Assembly: GCF_001422325.1 (NCBI RefSeq)
Contig: NZ_LMMR01000007.1
Span: 117,539 to 181,538, forward strand
DNA: 64,000 bases
Source: Leifsonia sp. Leaf264
Lineage (GTDB): Bacteria > Actinomycetota > Actinomycetes > Actinomycetales > Microbacteriaceae
Direction of reading: 5' to 3'
Position numbers and translations under genes: made by a program. The notes beneath the pieces were generated by a model. That model saw only the letters and a program-made list of their open reading frames with translations. It made no database searches and was not told the origin of the DNA. Positions 27,953 to 35,077 of this stretch are shown here, piece by piece (the first letter of the stretch is position 1; each line of letters opens with the position of its first letter).

Positions 27953-28954
27953 TCAGCGCCCGTCGAGCGTCGGCGGCACCATCACGACGAGGGCGTCATC
28001 GTCGACCCAGGCCGTCATCGAGCTGATGACGGACACCTCGTCGCCGTCGAGCTCGAAGAAGCGCGGCTCCTCGAGGTGCATGCTGATGCGCGGGCCGCGC
28101 ATGGTGGTCATCGTGGCGGGAGCGGCGGCATCCGTCAGCTTGATGATGCGCCGACCGAAGGCGAACTTCCGCATCACGCGGTTCTCCCAGGCGACGCGGC
28201 GCCACACGTCGAGCCAGCCGAACAGGGTGCGGGGCTGCATCATCGCGATGTCGAGGATGCCGTCGTCGACCTTGGCCTCCGGGAACAGCAGGATGTTGCC
28301 CGGCAACGTGCCGCAGTTCCCGATGAGCACGGTGCTGATGCGCGCGTGATGGCGGTGTTCCTCGTCGCCCATCGAGTACCGCAGCCTGAAGCGTTCGGCC
28401 TTCGGCAGCGCGCGCATGCCCGAGTCGACGTAGGCGAGCCAGCCCACCTTCTTCTTGAGCTCGGGGTTGGCTGTCGCGATCATGTCGGCATCGAGGCCGA
28501 GGCCGGCCATGACGACGAAGGCATGGTCGGCGGATGCTCCGTCCTCGGTGACGACGGACGCCATGCCCACGTCCATGGGCCGCCTCGTGCCGTCGAAGGC
28601 GAGGCGCACGGAGAAATCGAGATCGCCCAGGGGCAGGCCGAGGTTCCGGGCGAGCAGGTTGCCCGTCCCCGACGGCACCAGCGCGAGGGGGATGCCGGTT
28701 CCACGGAGGGCCGCGGCGACAGCGCGCACGGTCCCGTCGCCGCCGGCGGCGAGCACCACCGTCACTCCGGCCTCGACCGCCCGGGCGGCGACCCCGCTGC
28801 CCGGGTCCTCGACCGACGTCTCCAACCAGAGCGGATCGGCCCAGCCGTGCCAGTCGGAGTGCCGCGCGACGATCGCCCGAAGCGCCGTCGGATCCACCTT
28901 GATCGGGTTGACGATCACCGCCGCCCGCGGGGTCTGGGGCGGGGCTGCTGTCAT
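27953..28954 (-). CDS. Diacylglycerol kinase family lipid kinase
   Basis: A 333-residue lipid kinase of the DagK/YegS/BmrU family, which phosphorylates diacylglycerol or a related lipid with ATP. The nucleotide-binding AAGGDGTVRAV motif is near residue 68 and the conserved VPSGTGNLLARN segment near 95; the C-terminal beta-sandwich domain contains GILDIAMMQP. The ATG at 28954 is preceded on the minus strand by TACGGT at 7 bases (leaderless pattern). The longer frame through 29089 would run antisense into the serS start and is rejected. Divergent from serS. Confidence 0.88.
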   Translation of the reverse strand: MTAAPPQTPRAAVIVNPIKVDPTALRAIVARHSDWHGWADPLWLETSVEDPGSGVAARAVEAGVTVVLAAGGDGTVRAVAAALRGTGIPLALVPSGTGNLLARNLGLPLGDLDFSVRLAFDGTRRPMDVGMASVVTEDGASADHAFVVMAGLGLDADMIATANPELKKKVGWLAYVDSGMRALPKAERFRLRYSMGDEEHRHHARISTVLIGNCGTLPGNILLFPEAKVDDGILDIAMMQPRTLFGWLDVWRRVAWENRVMRKFAFGRRIIKLTDAAAPATMTTMRGPRISMHLEEPRFFELDGDEVSVISSMTAWVDDDALVVMVPPTLDGR

Positions 28955-29059
28955 GCGTCCCACCGTATTGCATGGGTCGGCGGATCGGTCGGGTGAGTCC
29001 GGCCCCTCGGGCGCCGGCCCGAGAATGGCGCGGAGTCCCGCGATTGTAGACTGACGACC

Positions 29060-30331
29060 GTGATCGATCCCGTACTCCTCCGCGACCACCCTGCCGTCAT
29101 CAAGGCCTCGCAGGAGGCCCGCGGGGATTCCCCCGCCCTCGTCGACGAGGCCCTCGAGGCCGACGGCATCCGTCGGTCAGCCATCTCGGAGTTCGAGCGG
29201 CTGCGAGCCGAGCAGAACGCCTTCGGCAAGCGCGTCGCCCAGGCGGCACCCGACGAGAAGAAGGCCCTCGTCGCCGAGGTGCAGCAGCTCGCGGCCCGCG
29301 TGAAGGAGGCGAACCAGACGGCGACGGATGCCGCTGCCCGCTTCGACGAGATCGTGCGGGGTATCGGCAACGTCATCATCGACGGCGTTCCCGCCGGGGG
29401 AGAGGACGACTTCGTCACTCTCCGCGAGGTCGGCGAGATCCCCACGTTCGACTTCCCGGCGCGCGACCACCTCGAGATCGGCGAGATCCTCGACGCCATC
29501 GACATGAGCCGCGGAGCCAAGGTCAGCGGCGCCCGCTTCTACTACCTCAAGGGCATCGGAGCCCGCCTCGAGATCGCACTCATGAACATGGCGCTCGACC
29601 GTGCGCTCGCCGCGGGGTTCGTTCCTCTCATCACGCCGACGCTGGTGAAGCCCGAGATCATGCAGGGCACGGGCTTCCTCGGCGCCCACTCCGACGAGGT
29701 CTACTACCTCCCCAAGGAGGACCTCTACCTCACCGGCACCAGCGAGGTCGCGCTCGCCGGCTACCACTCCGACGAGATCATCGACGTGGAGAAGGGCGCC
29801 CTCCGCTACGCGGGCTGGAGCACCTGCTACCGCAGCGAGGCGGGCAGCCACGGCAAGGACACCCGCGGCATCATCCGCGTGCACCAGTTCAACAAGCTGG
29901 AGATGTTCTGCTACATCATGCCCGCCGAGGCCGAGGCGGAGCACGAGCGCCTGCTCGCCCTGCAGGAGGAGATGCTGCAGTCGCTGGGGCTCAGTTACCG
30001 TGTCATCGACACCGCGGCCGGAGACCTCGGATCGAGTGCGGCCCGCAAGTTCGACGTCGAGGCCTGGGTGCCGACGCAGAATGCCTACCGCGAGCTCACC
30101 TCGACCAGCAACTGCACCACCTTCCAGGCGCGCCGCCTCGACACCCGCTACCGCACCGAGAGCGGCAAGACGGCTCCTGTCGCCACCCTGAACGGCACTC
30201 TCGCCACCACCCGCTGGATCGTCGCCATCCTGGAGACCCACCAGCTGGCCGACGGATCCGTGCGCGTCCCGGAGGCGCTGCGTCCCTACCTCGGCGGCCT
30301 CGAGGTCCTCGAGCCTGTCGCCAGCCGATGA
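29060..30331 (+). CDS. serS: Seryl-tRNA synthetase
   Basis: A 423-residue class II aminoacyl-tRNA synthetase that charges tRNA-Ser. The N-terminal antiparallel coiled-coil arm (about 25-105) grips the long variable arm of the tRNA; the core shows motif 2 ([15 protein letters not shown], about 259-273) and motif 3 ([15 protein letters not shown], about 379). [13 protein letters not shown] is the serine-specific stretch. The GTG start is preceded 7 bases earlier by TAGACT (29047-29052), suggesting a leaderless mRNA. Two serine tRNA genes lie within the next 4 kb. Confidence 0.97.
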   Translation: MIDPVLLRDHPAVIKASQEARGDSPALVDEALEADGIRRSAISEFERLRAEQNAFGKRVAQAAPDEKKALVAEVQQLAARVKEANQTATDAAARFDEIVRGIGNVIIDGVPAGGEDDFVTLREVGEIPTFDFPARDHLEIGEILDAIDMSRGAKVSGARFYYLKGIGARLEIALMNMALDRALAAGFVPLITPTLVKPEIMQGTGFLGAHSDEVYYLPKEDLYLTGTSEVALAGYHSDEIIDVEKGALRYAGWSTCYRSEAGSHGKDTRGIIRVHQFNKLEMFCYIMPAEAEAEHERLLALQEEMLQSLGLSYRVIDTAAGDLGSSAARKFDVEAWVPTQNAYRELTSTSNCTTFQARRLDTRYRTESGKTAPVATLNGTLATTRWIVAILETHQLADGSVRVPEALRPYLGGLEVLEPVASR

Positions 30332-31173
30332 GCCTCGCGCCCGAGGACGACGACATCACTCCCGTGGCGGCATCCGAGCGCTGGCTCATCGCGCTCGATG
30401 TCGACGGAACGGTGCTGCACGAGGACGAGACGCTGAGTGCCGCCGTGCGCGACGAGATCGAACGGGTGCGGCAACTCGGCCACGAGGTCACCCTCGCAAC
30501 GGGGCGCAGCTGGTCGGCGTCCAAGTCCGTGCTCGACGACCTCGGCCTCGAACCGGAGTTCGTGGTGTGCTCCAACGGTGCCCTCGTCATGGAGCGCGAC
30601 GCATCGGAGGCCGACGGCTACAGGCGCGCACACGTGGAGACGTTCGATCCCGGCCCCGTCCTGGACCGCATCCGCACCCACCTGCCGACGGGTCGGTTCA
30701 TGGTCGAGGATCCGACGGGATTCAGGCTGTACACGGATGGCATGACCGAGTGGAATCTCGAGAATGCGCGCCTCGTGCCGTTCGAGCAGCTCGCCGAGCA
30801 GCCCGCGACCCGAGTCGTCGTGGTCTCGCCCGACCACGACCTCGAGGAGTTCCTCTCCATCGTCGAGGGCATGGGCCTGCACCAGGTGACCTACGCCATC
30901 GGCTGGACGGCGTGGCTCGACATCGCGCCGGACGGCGTGAACAAGGCGACCGGCCTCGAGCGGGTGCGCGAGCACCTCGGAATCCCGCGCTCGCGGGTGT
31001 TCGCCGCCGGCGACGGCAGGAACGACATCGACATGTTCCGCTGGGCCGGCGTCGAGGGGCGCGCGGTCGCCATGGGACAGGCGCCGGATGAGGTGAAGGA
31101 CGTCGCGACCGAGGTCACCGCATCGGTGCACGACGACGGCCTCGCCCGGGCGCTGCAGAGCTTCGGGGACTGA
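30328..31173 (+). CDS. HAD-superfamily phosphatase (Cof type)
   Basis: A 281-residue haloacid-dehalogenase phosphatase of the Cof/IIB subgroup. Motif I is ALDVDGTVL with the nucleophile Asp near residue 25; motif II is ATGRS; the Lys of motif III is in GVNKATGLE; motif [12 protein letters not shown] carries the metal-binding acids. The large C2B cap between motifs II and III matches sugar-phosphate phosphatases. It overlaps serS by ATGA, so expression is coupled. The physiological substrate is unknown. A hairpin terminator follows the stop. Confidence 0.88.
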   Translation: MSLAPEDDDITPVAASERWLIALDVDGTVLHEDETLSAAVRDEIERVRQLGHEVTLATGRSWSASKSVLDDLGLEPEFVVCSNGALVMERDASEADGYRRAHVETFDPGPVLDRIRTHLPTGRFMVEDPTGFRLYTDGMTEWNLENARLVPFEQLAEQPATRVVVVSPDHDLEEFLSIVEGMGLHQVTYAIGWTAWLDIAPDGVNKATGLERVREHLGIPRSRVFAAGDGRNDIDMFRWAGVEGRAVAMGQAPDEVKDVATEVTASVHDDGLARALQSFGD

Positions 31174-31178
31174 GCATG

Positions 31179-31211
31179 CGGATGCCGGATGCGTGCCTCG
31201 ATCGGCATCCG
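31179..31211 (+). terminator. Hairpin after the serS operon
   Basis: CGGATGCCG at 31179-31187 pairs perfectly with 31203-31211 around a 15-base loop, six bases after the stop of the HAD gene. No T-run. Confidence 0.5.
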
Positions 31212-31304
31212 TCAGCCCGCCGCTGCTGATCAACCGGCGTTTCCACGGGGCTCATGCAGAGCCTTCGCAGGTACGTCTGGAACTGTGAGAACACCGTCAT
31301 CGGC

Positions 31305-31310
31305 TAGAAT
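31305..31310 (+). promoter_or_regulatory. -10 element of the tRNA-Ser(UGA) promoter
   Basis: TAGAAT preceded by GGC lies 62 bases before the mature tRNA 5' end. The -35 region (CTGTGA, about 31283) is weak, so only the -10 is called. Confidence 0.4.
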
Positions 31311-31371
31311 CGAGCCCTGTTCGTTTCATGCCACCCCCATTCGCGAAGGCGAATCAGCCTGAACTGAACAT

Positions 31372-31459
31372 GGAGGGCTGTCCGAGCGGCCGATGGAGCC
31401 AGTCTTGAAAACTGGTGGGCAGAAATGTCTCGTGGGTTCGAATCCCACGCCCTCCGCCA
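31372..31459 (+). tRNA. tRNA-Ser (anticodon UGA)
   Basis: An 88-base cloverleaf. The acceptor stem GGAGGGC pairs with GCCCTCC at 31449-31455, followed by discriminator G and an encoded CCA. The anticodon loop CTTGAAA gives UGA, reading UCA (and probably other UCN) codons. A long variable arm and the GGTTCGAATCC T-arm confirm the serine type. A frame reading through it is not coding. Confidence 0.96.
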
Positions 31460-31496
31460 GCCCCTGACAGCGCATCCGACTATTGAGAGGAACTGT

Positions 31497-32780
31497 GTGA
31501 GCGACGATCTTCGCCATCACTCCCGCCGGTCCTTGAAGACCCCGGGCGTTGCCAGGCACGGCAGGCTGAAGAAGTCCAGTGCGACGGCGACGGCGTTCAA
31601 GGCGCTCGCCTCCGCGATGGCCGTCGTGTTCGTGGCCGGCGTGTCCGTCGTCGGCATCGCGAGCCTCAGCCTCGCCTCCGAGGTGGGCCCGGGCGTCACC
31701 CTCGAGAACGAGAAGACCCTTGGCGCGATCCCGCAGATCGGCGCCATCGACGGCGGAGCCAACGTGCTCCTCGTCGGCAGTGACAGCCGCGAGGGCCAGG
31801 GCGGCGGCTACGGCGAGGAGAGCGGCGACCTCAACGACGTCACCATGCTCCTCCACATCGCGCAGGACCACTCCAGCGCATCGGTCATCAGCTTCCCCCG
31901 CGACATGTTCGTGCCCATCCCCGAGTGCCCCGACCCCGATGGCGGCACCTTCGACGCGATGAGCAGCCAGAAGATCAACACCACCCTCGGCTACGGCGGC
32001 CTCGCCTGCACCGTGCTCACCGTCGAGCAGCTCACGGGCCTCTCGATCCCGTTCGCGGCCGAGGTGCAGTTCAACGGAGTCATCGCGATGTCGGATGCCG
32101 TCGGCGGTGTTCCCGTCTGCGTCGCCGAGCGCATCGAGGACGACCACACCGACACCTACCTCGACCCCGGAATGCACACGCTCTCCGGCCTCGCCGCCCT
32201 GCAGTTCCTGCGCACCCGCCACGGAGTGGGAGACGGCAGCGACCTGACCCGCATCTCGAACCAGCAGGTGTTCCTGTCGTCGCTGGTGCGCACCATCAAG
32301 AGTGCTGACACCCTCACGAACCCCGTGAAGCTGTACTCGCTCGCGAAGGCGGCGCTCAGCAACATGAAGCTGTCGAACAGCCTGCAGAACATGGACACCA
32401 TGGTCTCGATCGCGATGGCGCTGAAGGACATCGACCTCAACAGCGTCGTGTTCGTGCAGTACCCGACGGGCAGCACCGAGGGTGGCGTCGTGCCGCGCGA
32501 GGACGCGGCCGACGCCCTGAACGCCGCATTGCTCGCCGACCAGCCCATCTCGCTCACCGGCGACACCGGCGGATCGGTCGCCGACCCGAACGCGCCGGCC
32601 GCCACCGAGACTCCCGCTGCCACCGAGGAGCCGACGGCCACCGAGAAGCCGACAGCCACGACCGACCCGAGCAAGCCGCCGGCGACCACCGCTCCGACGA
32701 CCAAGACCGAGGTCGATGCAGAGGGCCAGACCGCGGGGCAGTACACCTGCTCGAGCGGCCGAACACTCGACGACCAGTAG
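31497..32780 (+). CDS. LytR-CpsA-Psr (LCP) family protein
   Basis: A 427-residue membrane-anchored LCP protein, expected to transfer undecaprenyl-linked glycopolymers onto peptidoglycan. One N-terminal membrane helix (about 38-58) leads to the extracytoplasmic LCP domain (about 85-300): the conserved VLLVGSDSREG, the DVTMLLHI strand, ISFPRDMFV, and the RTRHGVGDGSDLTRISNQQ segment with the pyrophosphate-binding Arg residues. After it comes a Thr/Ala/Pro/Glu-rich tail that could reach into the wall. GTG at 31497 is chosen because GAGAGG lies 7-12 bases before it and because the longer frame overlaps the tRNA. Confidence 0.92.
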   Translation: MSDDLRHHSRRSLKTPGVARHGRLKKSSATATAFKALASAMAVVFVAGVSVVGIASLSLASEVGPGVTLENEKTLGAIPQIGAIDGGANVLLVGSDSREGQGGGYGEESGDLNDVTMLLHIAQDHSSASVISFPRDMFVPIPECPDPDGGTFDAMSSQKINTTLGYGGLACTVLTVEQLTGLSIPFAAEVQFNGVIAMSDAVGGVPVCVAERIEDDHTDTYLDPGMHTLSGLAALQFLRTRHGVGDGSDLTRISNQQVFLSSLVRTIKSADTLTNPVKLYSLAKAALSNMKLSNSLQNMDTMVSIAMALKDIDLNSVVFVQYPTGSTEGGVVPREDAADALNAALLADQPISLTGDTGGSVADPNAPAATETPAATEEPTATEKPTATTDPSKPPATTAPTTKTEVDAEGQTAGQYTCSSGRTLDDQ

Positions 32781-32805
32781 CCGAACGGAAGGCGGCACCG
32801 AGCCG

Positions 32806-33960
32806 ATGACATCCCAGTCTCCCGACCCAGAGACTCCAGGCACGCCATCGATCGAGACGCCTTCCGGCGGACGCCTGCAGCGTTGGCTGCCGATCGTCGT
32901 CCCGGTGCTGGGCATCGTGGTGCTGGTCGCCGGGTGGGGCCGGGACCTCAACGGCGTCGTGGTCGCCCTGGTCGCCGTCGCGCTGGCTGCCGTCGTGCTG
33001 GCCGCCGTCCACCACGCCGAAGTGCTCGCCCATGCCGTCGGCGAGCCATTCGGCTCGCTGATCCTGGCGGTCTCGGTGACAGTCATCGAGGTCTCACTCA
33101 TCATCACCCTGGTCACCGCCGGCGGCGAGGGCTCGGAGACCCTGGCCAGGGACACCGTGTTCGCGGCCATCATGATCACCCTCAACGGCATCGTCGGCAT
33201 CGCGCTCCTCCTGGGGGCGTTCAAGCACGGCCCGGTGAAGTTCAACGCCGAGGGCACGGGCGGCGCCTTGGCGACGGTGGTGGCGCTCGCGACGCTGTGC
33301 CTCGTGCTGCCCACGTTCACCTCGTCGCAGGGACCGGTGTTCAGCTCACCGCAGCTGATCTTCGTCGCCCTGGCATCGGTGGTGCTCTACGGCATGTTCG
33401 TCGCGGCCCAGACCGTCGGCTACCGGGAGATGTTCGTTCCGGTCGTGACCGAGGGGGAGAGGGGCCGGACTGCGGATGCCCGTGAGCACGCGAGCACGCC
33501 GTCGCGTCGCGAGGCGCTCGTCAGTCTCGTCCTGCTGCTCGTCTCCCTGGTCGCCGTCGTCGGCCTGGCCAAGCTCGAGTCGCCGTCCATCGAGGCCGGC
33601 GTGGCGGCCGTGGGCTTCCCGCCCTCCTTCGTCGGCGTGGTCATCGCGCTCCTGGTGCTCCTGCCCGAGGGCATCGCCGCCGTGCGCGCCGCCCGTCAGA
33701 ACAAGGTGCAGACCAGCTTCAACCTGGCGCTCGGCTCCGCGATGGCGAGCATCGGGCTCACGATCCCGGCGATGGCCGTCGCCTCCTTCTTCATCGCGGG
33801 CCCCCTCGCCCTCGGGCTCGGATCGACGCAGATCGTGCTCCTCGTGCTCACGGTGCTGGTGAGCATCCTCACGCTCGTACCCGGTCGGGCGACCCGCCTC
33901 CAGGGCGGCGTGCACCTCGTGATCTTCGCCGCCTTCATCTTCCTGTCGATCTCCCCGTGA
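32806..33960 (+). CDS. Calcium/proton antiporter (CaCA superfamily)
   Basis: A 384-residue membrane antiporter that expels Ca2+ in exchange for protons. Eleven predicted helices form two inverted halves; each carries an acidic alpha-repeat, VTVIEVSLIIT near residue 90 and LLPEGIAAVRAARQN near 285, where the Glu residues bind the cation. A 25-residue hydrophilic N-terminus rich in Pro and Thr precedes the first helix. GGAAGGCGG lies before the ATG. It follows the LCP gene by 25 bases and may share its transcript. Confidence 0.9.
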   Translation: MTSQSPDPETPGTPSIETPSGGRLQRWLPIVVPVLGIVVLVAGWGRDLNGVVVALVAVALAAVVLAAVHHAEVLAHAVGEPFGSLILAVSVTVIEVSLIITLVTAGGEGSETLARDTVFAAIMITLNGIVGIALLLGAFKHGPVKFNAEGTGGALATVVALATLCLVLPTFTSSQGPVFSSPQLIFVALASVVLYGMFVAAQTVGYREMFVPVVTEGERGRTADAREHASTPSRREALVSLVLLLVSLVAVVGLAKLESPSIEAGVAAVGFPPSFVGVVIALLVLLPEGIAAVRAARQNKVQTSFNLALGSAMASIGLTIPAMAVASFFIAGPLALGLGSTQIVLLVLTVLVSILTLVPGRATRLQGGVHLVIFAAFIFLSISP

Positions 33961-33990
33961 CGCCCATCACGCGTCGGTCCGGCGCCTCGA

Positions 33991-34020
33991 TTCTGACGGG
34001 GCGCGAAGTGCGGTTATGAT
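33991..34020 (+). promoter_or_regulatory. Promoter of tRNA-Ser(GCU)
   Basis: TTCTGA (33991-33996) and a near-perfect -10 TATGAT (34015-34020) are 18 bases apart, about 30 bases before the tRNA 5' end. Confidence 0.6.
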
Positions 34021-34050
34021 TGCTGAGGTGTGTTCGCTCGCGAGCATCCT

Positions 34051-34139
34051 GGAGACGTCGCATAGTTCGGCCTAGTGCACCACCCTGCTAAGGTGGAGTA
34101 CCCGAAAGGGTACCGAGGGTTCAAATCCCTCCGTCTCCG
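34051..34139 (+). tRNA. tRNA-Ser (anticodon GCU)
   Basis: An 89-base serine tRNA. GGAGACG pairs with CGTCTCC (34132-34138), discriminator G at 34139, and no CCA is encoded. The anticodon loop CTGCTAA gives GCU, reading AGC and AGU. The long variable arm is the hairpin TACCC GAAA GGGTA. A strong terminator follows directly. Confidence 0.96.
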
Positions 34140-34142
34140 CTC

Positions 34143-34176
34143 AACCGCTGGATCCTCCGTGATCCGGCGGTTTTTT
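34143..34176 (+). terminator. Rho-independent terminator after tRNA-Ser(GCU)
   Basis: AACCGCTGGATC pairs with GATCCGGCGGTT around a 6-base loop, followed by a run of T residues to 34176: a classical terminator, four bases after the tRNA. Confidence 0.92.
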
Positions 34177-34187
34177 CGTGCCCGCGC

Positions 34188-34271
34188 CGCCTCGCCCGCA
34201 CCGCCTCGCACGTGCCGCCTCGCACGTGCCGCCTCGCACGTGCCGCCTCGCACGTGCCGCCTCGCACGAGG
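34188..34271 (+). repeat. 14-bp tandem repeat (6 copies)
   Basis: The unit CGCCTCGCACGTGC repeats at 34188, 34202, 34216, 34230, 34244 and 34258; the first and last copies are imperfect, the middle four identical. Each unit contains the palindrome GCACGTGC. It lies in the gap between the tRNA terminator and the next gene; no gene covers it. Confidence 0.88.
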
Positions 34272-34348
34272 GGACGCCGCGGCATGGTGTCGGCATCCGT
34301 CGACCGTGCGCGGGCGTCCTCTCGCAGACGGATGCGATGATCAGCGGT

Positions 34349-35068
34349 ATGAGCATGCGCTTCGAGGAACTCGACTGGCAGCAGACCGCGATGGGCGACC
34401 TCAGCCTGCGGCGTCGCGTCGAGCCGTCGCTCGGGGTGGAGGTCTTCGAGGTGAAGCTCGGCGACGAGTACCTGATGTCGAGCCTCTTCACGGTCGCGGA
34501 GGAGGAGCTGGCGGCTCTCGGGCTGGCGGCATCCGTCGGCGACGAACCGGCGTCGCTCGACGTGCTCGTGGGCGGGCTGGGATTGGGCTACACCGCCATC
34601 GCCGCGCTGCGCGACCCCCGGGTGCGCTCGTTGACCGTGATCGACACGATGCCGGCGGTCATCGACTGGCACGAGCGCGGACTGCTGCCGGTCTCGAAGA
34701 CTCTGACGACGGATCCCCGCACCAGCCTCGTGCTCGACGACTTCTTCGCGGTGATGCGGCGGGGACCGGGCGACGGCGATGCCCGCTGGGACGCGATCCT
34801 GCTCGACGTCGACCACTCCCCGCGGCACCAGCTCGACCCGAGTCACGCCGATCTCTACACCGTGGCCGGGCTGCAGGCCCTCGCGCGGCACCTCGTCGAC
34901 GGCGGAGTGTTCGCGCTGTGGTCCGACGATCCGCCCGACGAGGAGTTCCTGGCGAGGATGGCGCGCGTCTTCGCCGACCCCGTGGCGCACGTCGTCGACT
35001 TCGCGAACCCGATCACCGGCGGCACGTCGTCGAACACGGTCTACGTGGCGCGCTCTACGGCTGCGTGA
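34349..35068 (+). CDS. Spermidine synthase-like methyltransferase-fold protein
   Basis: A 239-residue protein with a Rossmann methyltransferase fold like that of polyamine synthases. The cofactor loop is VGGLGLGYTA (near residue 75), the following acidic strand VIDTM, and the active-site-like strand ILLDVDHSP. Most actinobacterial proteins of this type lack the full aminopropyl-transfer site, so true spermidine synthesis is doubtful. Start uncertain: ATG 34337, 34349 or 34355; I chose 34349. A longer frame to 34178 crosses the tandem repeat and is rejected. Convergent with the 802-residue orphan, 9 bases apart. Confidence 0.75.
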   Translation: MSMRFEELDWQQTAMGDLSLRRRVEPSLGVEVFEVKLGDEYLMSSLFTVAEEELAALGLAASVGDEPASLDVLVGGLGLGYTAIAALRDPRVRSLTVIDTMPAVIDWHERGLLPVSKTLTTDPRTSLVLDDFFAVMRRGPGDGDARWDAILLDVDHSPRHQLDPSHADLYTVAGLQALARHLVDGGVFALWSDDPPDEEFLARMARVFADPVAHVVDFANPITGGTSSNTVYVARSTAA

Positions 35069-35077
35069 TGCCCGCAT

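Noticed and set aside
31326-33320. Long minus-strand open frame of 664 codons opposite the LCP and antiporter genes
   Set aside because: It is a GC-rich shadow: both plus-strand genes have clear domains, it crosses a tRNA gene, and its translation has no recognisable domain.
34178-34348. Longer N-terminus for the spermidine-synthase-like protein
   Set aside because: It would be encoded by the tRNA terminator flank and the 14-bp tandem repeat, giving a repetitive Pro/Arg/Ala peptide.
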